Of a stretch of DNA of 64,000 nucleotides, positions 9,477 through 18,097 are shown piece after piece. The stretch covers positions 11,231-75,230 of the forward strand of contig JADKFE010000129.1 of the NCBI GenBank assembly GCA_016717595.1, given 5' to 3'. Under the pieces are notes generated by a model. The model did no database searches. It was not told the DNA's origin and worked only from the letters and a program-made list of their open reading frames with translations. The DNA comes from Deltaproteobacteria bacterium. Its GTDB lineage: Bacteria > Myxococcota_A > UBA796 > CAJQPC01. The translations under genes were made by a program, and so were the position numbers. Position 1 is the stretch's first letter. Each line of letters begins with the position of its first letter.

Positions 9477-10457
9477 TCAGACCTTGAGGAGTCCTTGGGT
9501 GCGCATCCAGGTGAGGGTCTCCGCGAGGCTCTCCTCTAAGGATCGTGGGGTGTAGCCCAGCTCGGAGACGGCCTTGTCGCAGCGATAACGGCGGTTGCGG
9601 GAGCTCATACGCGCCAGGGCGGGGGTGATCCTTGGCCGACGCTGGCCAAGCCGCGCCAGCCAGCCCTCGACGATGGAGAAGGGGTAGAGCAGCCCCTCAC
9701 CCACCACACGCCGAGGGGCGGGCACCCCCAGGCTGGCGGCGATCGCGGCGTACAGCTCCAAGAACGTCGGCGTCGCGCCGCCGAGCACATAGCGGTGGCC
9801 CGGGCGGCCGCGGGAGAGCGCGCTCACATGGGCGGCGGCCACATCGGGCAGCGCGCACACCGTCGTCGCGCCGCAGGGCACCACCGGCGGGCCGCCGCCG
9901 AGCACCTGGGAGAACAAGGCGCTGGTGTGCCCGCTGAGATCATCGGCCCCAAAGACGATGCCGGGGTTCAGCGCGATGACCTCCAGCCGCGTGTCACCCA
10001 GGGCGAGCTGCTCGGCCTCAAACTTGCTCTCTAAGTAGTGAAGGCCCAGACCGCCCCAGGCCCAGCGAGTGTCCTCATCGCCGAGCTCGTCGGCCTTCAC
10101 CTCCCCCAACGCGGCGATGGACGAGGTGAGCACCACCCGGCGCGCCCCCGCCGCCGCCGCCGCGTTGAGCACGTTTCGGGTGCCCTCGACGTTCACGGCG
10201 TGTAAACGCGCCGCGTCCTGCGCCGCGTACGAGACGAGGCCCGCGGTGTGGATGACCGCCTCCGCGCCGCTCGCCGCCGCGCCGAGGGTGTCTGGGCGGG
10301 TGATGTCGCCCTGGGCCCAGCGCAGGGGCAGCCCCGTGAGGAGGCCCGGGCGGCTTGGGTCACGAAGGAGGGCGATCACGTCGTGGCCCGCGTTGAGCAA
10401 GGCCCGGGCGATGGCCGCGCCGATCTGTCCCGTGCCCCCGGTCAGAAGAACCCGCAT
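9477..10457 (-). CDS. NAD(P)-dependent extended SDR (epimerase/dihydroflavonol-reductase type)
   Basis: 326 residues with an N-terminal Rossmann fold (LLTGGTGQIGAAIARALL, GxxGxxG), the acidic GDITR turn, HTAGLV, VNVEGTRNVL, the catalytic Ser region LTSSIAALG and the YLESK active-site pair, then the LNPGIVFG segment typical of extended SDRs. It reduces or epimerises a small carbonyl substrate with a nicotinamide cofactor; the substrate cannot be read from sequence. It shares strand with the AstE-like gene upstream, 72 nt away. A second gene of the same broad family lies at 13127-14119. Confidence 0.85.
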   Translation of the reverse strand: MRVLLTGGTGQIGAAIARALLNAGHDVIALLRDPSRPGLLTGLPLRWAQGDITRPDTLGAAASGAEAVIHTAGLVSYAAQDAARLHAVNVEGTRNVLNAAAAAGARRVVLTSSIAALGEVKADELGDEDTRWAWGGLGLHYLESKFEAEQLALGDTRLEVIALNPGIVFGADDLSGHTSALFSQVLGGGPPVVPCGATTVCALPDVAAAHVSALSRGRPGHRYVLGGATPTFLELYAAIAASLGVPAPRRVVGEGLLYPFSIVEGWLARLGQRRPRITPALARMSSRNRRYRCDKAVSELGYTPRSLEESLAETLTWMRTQGLLKV

Positions 10458-10529
10458 GGTGTCCTCAAAAGGTTCAAGCTGGACTATCGCGCCAAGAATC
10501 GGCGGTCACCCCGCTCGCCAGGAAGCCGC

Positions 10530-11468
10530 TCAACGCGCCGGGAGGGCCACCGTGGCCACCACAGCGCCCTCCTCCACCCAACCTCGCTCGGGGAGCGCGA
10601 TCACCACCCCGCTCTCGGCGGCCCGCAGGCGCTCTACCCGTTGACCCTCTAGCCCGCGGATCTCGGCCAAGGCGTCTCCGGCGGCAAAACGACCGCCTGG
10701 GCCGAGCAGAGGCCGCAGCACCCCCGCCGCCGCGCAGCGCGGGCCGGCGTCCCGCCGAAAACGACCGGGGCCGAGGTGGCTCGGGTGGCGCGGCGCCGGG
10801 CGGCGGCACAGCCCCAAGGCCGTGAGCGCCCCCAAGGTGGCCACGGTGGCCTCCTCGACGGCCGCAGGGTCGAGCAGGCGCCGGGGCCCACACTCCAAGG
10901 TCACCGTCGGCACGCCGAGGAGGTTCATCATCGCCCCGGTCAACGAGCGGTCGAGCTGGTAGCGGCGGTACAGATCCGGGGGGTACTCGGCGAGCGCCGT
11001 GAAGCCTGAGCCCTCGGCCAAGGCCCACGCGCGCTCCTCGATGAGGTTTGCATCAGCCCGGGGGCGCACGCAGCGATCCACCAAGGCGTAGGGGATCGAC
11101 GCGCAGGAGTCGGTGTGCAGGTCGATCAGCGCGTCGGGGCGGCGATCTCGGAGCTCCTCCCACACCGCCGCCGCGTGGCGATCGGCCAGGCCGCCGCGGC
11201 TGTCGCCGGGAAACAAGCGGTTGAGGTCACGCTCGTCGCCGGGCAGGCACCGTGTGCCCCGGCGTAGGCCCTCGGGGTTGAGGCTCGGCGCCAAGAACAC
11301 CAAGCCCGCGCGAAGCTCCGTCTTGAGCAGCTCCAACAACGAGAAGATCACGCCGACGCCGACACACTCGTCGCCGTGGACGCCCGCGGTGATCAGCACA
11401 CGCGGCCCCGGGAGCCCGGACTGCAAGGTGATCACGGGCACAGCGGGGGCGGAGCGAGAGGAGAGCAT
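10530..11468 (-). CDS. Succinylglutamate desuccinylase / aspartoacylase-family zinc deacylase
   Basis: 312 residues. The zinc ligands of the M14-like AstE/AspA family are visible: His31 and Glu34 in GVHGDE, the second His in DALIDLHTDS, and the catalytic Glu in TVTLECGP; SLNPEGLRRGTR and ERDLNRLFPG are family landmarks. The C-terminal ~90 residues form a small beta domain (LAEIRGLEGQRVERLRA, GVVIALPERG). Members cleave an N-acyl or amide bond on small molecules; which one is used here is not determinable. Start at ATG 11468, with only a weak Shine-Dalgarno. Probably cytosolic. Confidence 0.85.
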   Translation of the reverse strand: MLSSRSAPAVPVITLQSGLPGPRVLITAGVHGDECVGVGVIFSLLELLKTELRAGLVFLAPSLNPEGLRRGTRCLPGDERDLNRLFPGDSRGGLADRHAAAVWEELRDRRPDALIDLHTDSCASIPYALVDRCVRPRADANLIEERAWALAEGSGFTALAEYPPDLYRRYQLDRSLTGAMMNLLGVPTVTLECGPRRLLDPAAVEEATVATLGALTALGLCRRPAPRHPSHLGPGRFRRDAGPRCAAAGVLRPLLGPGGRFAAGDALAEIRGLEGQRVERLRAAESGVVIALPERGWVEEGAVVATVALPAR

Positions 11469-11637
11469 GAGGTCCGGGCGGGGGCGATCAAGCCCACTCT
11501 ATCTCAGCCAACAGGCCTCTCGCCGCGACGGAAGCGCGCCAAAGCTCATCATCGCGCCTTGAGCCCCAAGCGCCGATGACTTAAGCTGTGCCGTCCCGCT
11601 CATTGAGGGCGCGTCGTCCTCAGCCAAGGAGTCTCCC

Positions 11638-11769
11638 ATGTCGCACATCGCCAACCGTAAGCGCAGCATCAAGCACAAGTCCAAGATCAAGGCCAAGTGC
11701 AAGAAGCGGGCGCTCCGCCGCACCCGCGTCCTCCGCAAGCGCAGCTCCGGCGGTCGCCTCGTTCGCTGA
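11638..11769 (+). CDS. 43-residue extremely basic protein (possible small ribosomal-type protein)
   Basis: A short reading frame starting ATG 11638 with AAGGAG seven bases upstream and ending TGA. 19 of 43 residues are Lys or Arg, and the core KCKKRALRRTRVLRKR resembles the Arg/Lys helix of very small ribosome-associated proteins (the bS22 / AURKAIP1-COX24 type KKxxRxLLRRTRxQRRK). Only one Cys, no zinc knuckle. It stands alone, followed 27 nt later by a lipoprotein gene. Seen: strong ribosome-binding site, clean frame, unusual composition. Inferred: binds rRNA or other nucleic acid. It could instead be a DNA-compacting peptide. Confidence 0.6.
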   Translation: MSHIANRKRSIKHKSKIKAKCKKRALRRTRVLRKRSSGGRLVR

Positions 11770-11796
11770 GCCGCACCACCGCCACGGGAGGCGCGG

Positions 11797-12228
11797 ATGA
11801 CGATGAGCCCCGACGATCGGCCTCTTCTCTCCGCGTTCTCCCGCGCCGCGCCCTTTCTGGCGCTGGCCCTCACCGCCGCCTGCGGCGACAAAGAGCCCGC
11901 CGACTCCGGCGCCTGCCGCGCCACCTGCGTCTCAGCGCTGGCCTTCACCTTCTCCGATGGCCGCGAGACCTTCAAGCTCCAGGTCTCCAGCGCTGATCTC
12001 GGCACGCTCTCAGCCTTGTGCCCCGAGGAGCTGCTCATCGGTGAGGGCTACTCCTTGGAGTGTGACCCCGGCGCGGCGATCTTCTCCTTGACCGGCGCCG
12101 AGTTTGACGACGGCGCGCTCAGCGTCTCCATCGACGACGGCGCGGCGGTGACGCTCGGCCCCGATTGGTCCGAGCCCGAGACGATCTGCGACACCACCTG
12201 CGCGTCGGCCACGGTGGTTCTGGAGTAA
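11797..12228 (+). CDS. Small lipoprotein of unknown function
   Basis: 143 residues. The hydrophobic segment AAPFLALALTAACGDKEPADSG ends in a lipobox (TAAC) and an Asp/Ser tether. The mature part has several Cys pairs (ACRATC; CPEE; CDPG; ICDTTC) and acidic Gly-Ala stretches, suggesting a small disulfide-stabilised beta fold on the membrane surface. Either Met1 or Met3 could start it. No family recognised. It is downstream of the small basic gene and followed by a hairpin before the next gene. Confidence 0.7.
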   Translation: MTMSPDDRPLLSAFSRAAPFLALALTAACGDKEPADSGACRATCVSALAFTFSDGRETFKLQVSSADLGTLSALCPEELLIGEGYSLECDPGAAIFSLTGAEFDDGALSVSIDDGAAVTLGPDWSEPETICDTTCASATVVLE

Positions 12229-12242
12229 GATCGGCCCTTGTT

Positions 12243-12258
12243 GTGGGAGTGCTCCCAC
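12243..12258. terminator. Short hairpin after the lipoprotein gene
   Basis: GTGGGAG and CTCCCAC are perfect complements separated by two bases, between the lipoprotein stop and the next start. No T-run follows, so it may be a weak terminator, an attenuator or a message-end stabiliser. Confidence 0.3.
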
Positions 12259-12272
12259 CGCGAGAGGTGCCT

Positions 12273-13118
12273 GTGCAGCGCATGACCGTCCGGCGAAAGC
12301 TCGCCATCGCCACCTGGAGCGCCCCCCAAGAGGGCAACATCTACGGCAAGCTCACCGTCGATGTCACCCAAGCCCTGGCGTACCTGCGCTGGAAGCGGGA
12401 GACGACGGGCGAGAAGGTCACCCTCACCCACCTCGTCGGCTTGGCCGCGGGCCGGGCGCTCTCCCAGGCGCCGGGGCTCAACGGGCGCCTGCTCTTTGGG
12501 CGCTACATCCCCCACGAGACGGTGGACGTCTCGTTCTTGGTCGTGCTCGAGGGCGGCGAGAACCTCGCCAAAGCCAAGGTCGAGCAGATCCACCAGAAGA
12601 GCGTGGCCGAGATCGCCCGAGAGCTGCGCACCCTGGCCGAGCGCCTGCGCGCCGGAAAAGACGAGGCGTTCAAGAAGAGCCAAGGGCCCCTGGCGATCTT
12701 GCCCACCTGGATCATCCGGCCCCTGGTGTGGCTCACGGGCTGGCTGACCGGGGCCCTGGGCGTGAACATGGCGGCGCTGGGCTTAGAGCGCTACCCCTTC
12801 GGCGCCTGCGTGATCACCAACGTCGGCGTGTTTGGCCTCGATGAGGGCTGGGCGCCGCCGACCCCCTTCGCCCGGGCCCCGGTGTTCTTGTTGATGGGCG
12901 CCGTGCGCCCTCAGCCCACGGTCATCGGCGGGCAGATCGTCGCGCGAAAGCTGATGAGCCTCTGCGCCACCATCGATCACCGCTTCATGGACGGCGCCCA
13001 GGGCGCGGTGCTCGCCCGGGTGGTGCGCAGCATCTTCACGAACCCCTGGCAGCTCGACAACTTAGAGGGGCCGCCCCCGGGCTGGGTGGATCCGGGCGAC
13101 GACGACTCGGCGGCCTGA
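12273..13118 (+). CDS. E2-like acyltransferase domain protein without lipoyl domain
   Basis: 281 residues matching only the catalytic domain of 2-oxoacid dehydrogenase E2 / chloramphenicol acetyltransferase. The active-site signature HxxxDG is seen in TIDHRFMDGAQGA, VDVSFLVV is the matching strand, and VITNVGVFGLDEGWAPPTP is the E2-like strand-loop. The lipoyl and E1/E3-binding domains of true E2 subunits are missing, and no E1 or E3 genes are nearby. A mid-protein segment (LPTWIIRPLVWLTGWLTGAL) is strongly hydrophobic and may touch the membrane. GTG 12273 is chosen because GAGAGG ends five bases before it; ATG 12282 is the alternative. Probably a free-standing acyl transferase of unknown substrate. 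Confidence 0.8.
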   Translation: MQRMTVRRKLAIATWSAPQEGNIYGKLTVDVTQALAYLRWKRETTGEKVTLTHLVGLAAGRALSQAPGLNGRLLFGRYIPHETVDVSFLVVLEGGENLAKAKVEQIHQKSVAEIARELRTLAERLRAGKDEAFKKSQGPLAILPTWIIRPLVWLTGWLTGALGVNMAALGLERYPFGACVITNVGVFGLDEGWAPPTPFARAPVFLLMGAVRPQPTVIGGQIVARKLMSLCATIDHRFMDGAQGAVLARVVRSIFTNPWQLDNLEGPPPGWVDPGDDDSAA

Positions 13119-13126
13119 GCGGCGAG

Positions 13127-14119
13127 CTAGGGCGGCGGGTAGGTGGAGCGCGCGAGCTCTTCTAGCCCTTCAGCCAAGCTCACGAGGCCTTGGTAACCCA
13201 GCTCTCGGCGGGCTTTGGTGTCGGAGAGCGTCATCTCTTGCCCCGAGAGCAGCACCGCTGTGCGGGTGATCGGCGGCGCGCCGCTCAGCGGCAGCACGCC
13301 CCACAGCGCCTCCGCCGTCCAGGCCGCCGCCCGCGCGAGGCCCAAGGGCACGCCCCCTTTGCCGGGCACGACGCCTTGGGTGCCCAAGAGCTGGGTCAAG
13401 AAGGTCCGGAACTCCAGGGGGTCGCCGTCGGTGAGGTGGTAGATCTCGCCGCCTTTGCCGACGCGGGTGGCGAGGAGCAGACCCTCGCAGCAGTTGCGCA
13501 CATGGCAGGTGGACGTGAGGTGGCGACCGCCGCCCACCCAACGAAAGCGCCCCTCGGCGACCATCACCCGCAGGACGGGCATGAGCGTGGTGTCGCCGTG
13601 GCCCCAGATGAGGCGCGGGCGCACGACCATCACCGCGAGCTCCGGCGAAGACGCGGCGAGGGCGAGCACCTCGGCCTGGCGTTTGCTCTCGGGGTAGAGC
13701 CCGATGGCGCGCTCGGGCACCGGGGCGTCTTCAGTGACGAGGTGCAGCGGGTTGCCGTCGAGCAGCACGGCCTCGGTGCTGACGTGGGTGAGGCGCGGCA
13801 CCCCCGCGTCTCGCGCGGCCTGAATCACCGTCTTGGTGCCCTCGACGTTGACCGCGTGAAAGTTGGCCGGGTCGCCCCAGTCATCGGCCAGCGCCGCGGA
13901 GTGAACGACGGCGTCGCAGCCGCGCATGCCTTCAGTCATCGCGGCGAGGTCGGAGACGTCCCCACGCACGACCTTGGCCCCCGCGGAGCGCACGGCGCGC
14001 TCGGCCTTCACGCTGCGGGCCAAGGCGCGGACCTCAGCGCCTTCACCCTTGAGTCGCTCGATCAGCTCGCGGCCCAAGAAGCCTGAGCCGCCGGTCACGA
14101 AGATCCGCTCCGCCATCAT
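13127..14119 (-). CDS. NAD-dependent epimerase / 3-beta-HSD-type extended SDR
   Basis: 330 residues. Seen in order: FVTGGSGFLGRELIERL (nucleotide loop), GDVSDLAAM, HSAALADDWG, VNVEGTKTVIQAA, VSTEAVLL, the active-site LYPESKRQAE (YxxxK), then RPRLIWGHGD and YHLTDGDPLEF, as in sterol-dehydrogenase-like and nucleoside-diphosphate-sugar epimerase families. The start is one of two adjacent ATGs, with no strong Shine-Dalgarno. It converges on the acyltransferase gene with only 8 nt between stops and diverges from the MFS gene. Confidence 0.85.
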   Translation of the reverse strand: MMAERIFVTGGSGFLGRELIERLKGEGAEVRALARSVKAERAVRSAGAKVVRGDVSDLAAMTEGMRGCDAVVHSAALADDWGDPANFHAVNVEGTKTVIQAARDAGVPRLTHVSTEAVLLDGNPLHLVTEDAPVPERAIGLYPESKRQAEVLALAASSPELAVMVVRPRLIWGHGDTTLMPVLRVMVAEGRFRWVGGGRHLTSTCHVRNCCEGLLLATRVGKGGEIYHLTDGDPLEFRTFLTQLLGTQGVVPGKGGVPLGLARAAAWTAEALWGVLPLSGAPPITRTAVLLSGQEMTLSDTKARRELGYQGLVSLAEGLEELARSTYPPP

Positions 14120-14254
14120 GGGGCTCGGTTGGGGGACATAACGATGGCTCCTGAACGGGCCGACGGGGGTGCGCGCTTTGGGCTCCCCTTGATTCTATCG
14201 TGACGCGCCGCCAAGCTCCAAGACCGTTTGGGAGGAACACGATACGAGGCCGCC

Positions 14255-15379
14255 GTGACCACCCCCCACACCCGCCTGAGCTGGCTCATGGCCCTGGGCC
14301 TCGCGCCGCTGGGGGCGATCTTCCCGTACATGGCGAAGGAGCTGCGGGCCTGGGGGGTAGACGGCCTCACGCTCACGGCGCTGATGGTGATGATGCCGCT
14401 GACGCGGGTGCTGATGGGGCCGATGTGGGGCACCCTGGCCGACCACTGGCGCGACGAGGCCCGGGTGCTGCGCTGGGCGGCGCTCACCTCACTCTTGGGG
14501 TTGATCGCCCTGCTCGCTCTGCCCGCGTCTTTGGCGGCGGTGGGGCTGTTGTTGATGATCGCCGGGCGCGCGGGCATCGGGCCGGTGCTCGACGGCCTCA
14601 CCCTGCGCGCCCTCGGCGGAGACAGCGGCGCGTATGGCAAGGTGCGGCGCTGGGGCAGCGTCGGGTTCTTGGCGGCGGTGGGCGTGGCGGCGCTCTTGGA
14701 GGACTGGTTTGGGCTCTCGCCGCTCAAGCTCGGCGTGCTGCTCTCCTCCGCCTTCTGCGGGATGGCGCTCTTCGCGCCCCAGGCCGAGCCGCCGCCTCGG
14801 GCGCCCTTGTGGCCGGCGTTTAAGGCGATGTTGGGCGACCCGGCGATGCGCTGGCTGCTGGTGGGCGCCGCCCTGCACTACGCGCCGCACTCGATCTACG
14901 ACACCTGGTTCACCCTACACGTCGAAGATCTGGGGATGCGCCCCGCCTTGGCGGGGGTGGCCGTGGCCTTGGGCGTGGCGGTTGAGGTGATCGTCTTGGG
15001 CAAGTCTCAGGCGCTCCTGGCGCGTTTTGGCGCGGAGCGGCTGTTTGTGGCCTCCGCCCTGCTGGCGATCCCACGCTGGCTGCTGACGGCCTGGGCCACG
15101 GCACCTTGGCTGGTGATCGGCCTCCAGGCCAGCCACGGCTTCACCTTCGGGGCGTTCTGGGTGAGCGCCGTGGCCTTGGTGAGCCGTCGCGCCCCGGCGC
15201 ACCTCACCAACAGCGCCCAGGGGCTCCTCGGCGCCGCCGTGGGCGGGGTTGGCGCGGCCTTGGGCGCCTCCGCCGGGGCGGTGATCGGGCCCTATGGCAG
15301 CGCTGCGCTGTTTGTCCTCGCGGCGATCATCGCCATCTTGAGCCTCGGCGTGCAGGTCCTCGCCACCCGCGCCCGCTGA
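14255..15379 (+). CDS. MFS transporter (MFS_1-like)
   Basis: 374 residues with about 12 hydrophobic segments, e.g. LLGLIALLALPASLAAVGLLLMI and ALFVLAAIIAILSLGVQVLA. The loop between TM2 and TM3, GPMWGTLADHWRDEARVLR, is the MFS signature (G-x-x-x-D-R-x-G/R-R variant). GRAGIGPVLDG and GAYGKVRRWGSVGF are typical of the MFS_1-like/LacY-type branch found in many Gram-negatives. GTG 14255 is preferred over an upstream TTG because CGAGG lies six bases before it. Inner-membrane proton-coupled transport of a small solute is inferred; substrate unknown. Its stop is 12 nt from the converging radical-SAM gene. Confidence 0.85.
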   Translation: MTTPHTRLSWLMALGLAPLGAIFPYMAKELRAWGVDGLTLTALMVMMPLTRVLMGPMWGTLADHWRDEARVLRWAALTSLLGLIALLALPASLAAVGLLLMIAGRAGIGPVLDGLTLRALGGDSGAYGKVRRWGSVGFLAAVGVAALLEDWFGLSPLKLGVLLSSAFCGMALFAPQAEPPPRAPLWPAFKAMLGDPAMRWLLVGAALHYAPHSIYDTWFTLHVEDLGMRPALAGVAVALGVAVEVIVLGKSQALLARFGAERLFVASALLAIPRWLLTAWATAPWLVIGLQASHGFTFGAFWVSAVALVSRRAPAHLTNSAQGLLGAAVGGVGAALGASAGAVIGPYGSAALFVLAAIIAILSLGVQVLATRAR

Positions 15380-15390
15380 GCGACGGCGCC

Positions 15391-17316
15391 TCAGCCGCTC
15401 ACGCCCAAGGCCGCCACGGCCTCCCAGCGCTCCTCTTGCTCCTCTTCACGGCTGGCGCGCTCGATCTTCATGCCCATGTGGGTGTCGTAGCGGGTGTTGG
15501 CGTCGCGCCGGGCCTTGTCTTGCCACGAGGGCCAGGCCGGGCCGGGGGGCACGAGGTGGTTGGGGCCGTCGCCGATGAGATCCGCCCTGCCCCACGCGAT
15601 CAAGGCCTCGCGCACATGGGGCGCCTCCTCCTTCTTCCAGTAGAAGAGCAAGGCGCGCTGGCGGTTACGCTCTCGGGCGCCGCGGGCGACGTAGACGGGC
15701 TCCTTGGTGTAGGGGTCTACGCCGGAGACGTACATCGCCGTGGCCAAGGTGGCGGGCGTAGGCATAAACATCTGCACCTGCCGGGGGCGCAGCTTCTCAC
15801 GCTTCATGTACAGCGCCAGCTCAATGCACTCTTCAGGGCCGACGCCGGGGTGGGCGCACTGGAAGTAAGGCACCAAGAACTGCGGCTTGCCGGCGTCGGC
15901 GTTCGCTTTGCGGAAGCGCTCCATAAACGCCGTGAAGTACTTGATCTCCGGCTTGCGCATCTTGTTCAGCGCCGCCGTGGCCGCGTGCTCGGGCGCCACG
16001 GAGAGCTGGCCCTGGACGTGGTACTTCGCGAGCTCCTCGACAAACTCATCATCTAAGGAGGCGAGGTCATAGCGGATGCCGCTGTTGACGAACACCCGCT
16101 TCACCCCAGGCATCGCCCGGGCCTGGCGCAAGAGGCTCAGATACGGCTTGTGGTCGGTGCCGTAGTGTTTGCAGCGCACGGGGTGCAGGCAGCTCACCCG
16201 GCGGCAGACCTTGTTGGCCTCCTCCGACATGCAGCGCATGTGGAACATGTTCGCCGTGGGCCCGCCGAGGTCGCTGACGATGCCGTTGAAGTCGGGGCGC
16301 TCGGTCATCTGCTTGAGCTCGCGGAGCACGCTCTCCGTGGACCGGCTCACGACGTCTTTGCCCTGGTGAATCGTGAGCGCGCAGAACGAGCAGCCGCCGG
16401 AGCACCCGCGGTTGACGGTGATCGAGCCCTTGATGCTCTCTAAGGCGGGGATGGGCTGGCGATAACAAGGGTGCGCGAGGCCCGCGTAGGGCAGCTCATG
16501 CAGGCGGTCCATCTCTTCAGTGGTGAGGCTACGCATCGCCGGGTTCTGCACCACCCAGCGGGTGCCGTGGCGCTGGGTGAGCGTGCGGCCGCAGCTCGGG
16601 TTGGACTCGCGGTACATCAACATCGTGACGCGGTTGAACGCCAGCGGGTCGGCCTGGCACTCCTCCAGAGACGGCAGCTCAATCACCGTCTCGCTGGCCT
16701 CGGGGCGCGTCTCTTTCATGCCCAAGGCGTAGGCGACGCCGTGGATGTCGCGGCACTCGGCGATGGTCTTGCCCGCGGCGAGGCGCCGGGCGATCTCGAC
16801 GACCTGAAGCTCTCCCATGCCGTACACGAGCAGATCGGCCTTGGCGTCGAGCAGGATCGACCCCCGCATCTTCTCTTGCCAGAAGTCGAAGTGCACCAGG
16901 CGGCGCAGGCTGGCCTCGATGCCTCCGGCGATGACCGGCACGCCGGGAAACGCCTGCTTGCAGCGTGAGGTGTAGGCGATGGTGGCGCGGTCGGGGCGGC
17001 GGCCCACCTCGCCGCCGGGGGCGTAGGCGTCGTCGGTGCGTAGGCGCCGCGAGGCCGTGTAGCGGTTCACCATCGAGTCCATGTTCCCCGCCGTGACGCC
17101 GAAGAACAGCCGCGGGCGCCCCAAGGCGCGGAACGACTCGGGGTTCGTCCAGTCGGGCTGGGCGATGATGCCGACGCTAAATCCGTGGGCCTCTAACCAA
17201 CGACCGATGGCGGAGACGCCCCACGAGGGGTGGTCGACGTAGGCGTCGCCGGTCACCAAGATGACGTCGAGCTCACCACGCGCCTCCTCAACGGTCAGCG
17301 GCAAGAAGCGTCTCAT
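15391..17316 (-). CDS. YgiQ-family radical SAM protein
   Basis: 641 residues, close to the usual YgiQ length. An N-terminal domain opens with LPLTVEEARGELDVILVTGDAYVDHPSWG, the hallmark start of the family. The radical-SAM [4Fe-4S] ligands are in VNRGCSGGCSFCALTIHQG (CxxxCxxC). MYRESNPSCGRTLTQRHG and FMPTPATLATAMYVSGVDPYT are further family landmarks. It uses S-adenosylmethionine and an iron-sulfur cluster for radical chemistry; the substrate of YgiQ proteins is still not established. The upstream side is the 41-bp repeat array, with only about 100 nt between array and start. Confidence 0.9.
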   Translation of the reverse strand: MRRFLPLTVEEARGELDVILVTGDAYVDHPSWGVSAIGRWLEAHGFSVGIIAQPDWTNPESFRALGRPRLFFGVTAGNMDSMVNRYTASRRLRTDDAYAPGGEVGRRPDRATIAYTSRCKQAFPGVPVIAGGIEASLRRLVHFDFWQEKMRGSILLDAKADLLVYGMGELQVVEIARRLAAGKTIAECRDIHGVAYALGMKETRPEASETVIELPSLEECQADPLAFNRVTMLMYRESNPSCGRTLTQRHGTRWVVQNPAMRSLTTEEMDRLHELPYAGLAHPCYRQPIPALESIKGSITVNRGCSGGCSFCALTIHQGKDVVSRSTESVLRELKQMTERPDFNGIVSDLGGPTANMFHMRCMSEEANKVCRRVSCLHPVRCKHYGTDHKPYLSLLRQARAMPGVKRVFVNSGIRYDLASLDDEFVEELAKYHVQGQLSVAPEHAATAALNKMRKPEIKYFTAFMERFRKANADAGKPQFLVPYFQCAHPGVGPEECIELALYMKREKLRPRQVQMFMPTPATLATAMYVSGVDPYTKEPVYVARGARERNRQRALLFYWKKEEAPHVREALIAWGRADLIGDGPNHLVPPGPAWPSWQDKARRDANTRYDTHMGMKIERASREEEQEERWEAVAALGVSG

Positions 17317-17419
17317 CGTCGGTCACCTCACGAGGGAGGGGTGTGTAACCTGACACACCCCCGAGCGCCCCACACCGAGCCGGGGCGCGGCCTGCCCTGT
17401 GGTCAACCGCGCGCTGAAC

Positions 17420-18042
17420 CGCAGCCGGCCGCCGAAAAGCCCGATCCCGCGCGCAGACGCGCTTTGCGGTGGCCGTAAACGCCGATCCTGCGCGGGGACG
17501 CGCTTTGCGGTGGCCGTAAACGCCGATCCTGCGCGGGGACGCGCTTTGCGGTGGCCGTAAACGCCGATCCTGCGCGGGGACGCGCTTTGCGGTGGCCGTA
17601 AACGCCGATCCTGCGCGGGGACGCGCTTTGCGGTGGCCGTAAACGCCGATCCTGCGCGGGGATGCGCTTTGCGGTGGCCGTAAACGCCGATCCTGCGCGG
17701 GGACGCGCTTTGCGGTGGCCGCGAAGGCCAATCCCGCGCGGGTCATCGCTCTTTTCAGCCGCCGGAATCGGCAAAGACGCGCGTCGGAGCGGTTTCCGGC
17801 CGCCGGAATCGGCAAAGACGCGGTCGGGCGGTTTCGGCGGAATTGGCAAAGACGCGCGTCGGAGCGGTTTCCGGCCGCCGGAATCGGCAAAGACGCGCGT
17901 CGGAGCGGTTTCCGGCCGCCGGAATCGGCAAAGACGCGCGTCGGAGCGGTTTCTGGCCGCCGGAATCGGCAAAGACGCGCGTCGGAGCGGTCTCCAGCCA
18001 CCGCGAACGCCGGTCCCGCGCGCAGACGCTGTTTGCGTATCC
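17420..18042. repeat. 41-bp tandem repeat array, about 15 units in two families
   Basis: Unit starts (GCTTTGCGG) fall at 17461, 17502, 17543, 17584, 17625, 17666 and 17707, exactly 41 bp apart and nearly identical (family A). From about 17748 the same 41-bp period continues with a different unit (family B: GCCGGAATCGGCAAAGACGC then GCGTCGGAGCGGTTTCC) at 17761, 17802, 17877, 17918 and 17959. One unit near 17829 is about 6 bp short. Outer units (17420-17460 and 17987-18042) share features of both families, suggesting one ancestral unit. 41 is not a multiple of three, so the long frame crossing it on the minus strand is not a real repeat protein. The array sits between the EamA stop and the ygiQ-type start, both on minus. 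Confidence 0.9.
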
Positions 18043-18097
18043 AAGGAGCGTGCGGTCACCCCCGCGCGGTGACGCGCCGGGCTCCCGGAGTCCACGC

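Noticed and set aside
17420..18042. CRISPR array
   Set aside because: Units are contiguous with no unique spacers, and no cas genes are near; it is a plain tandem array.
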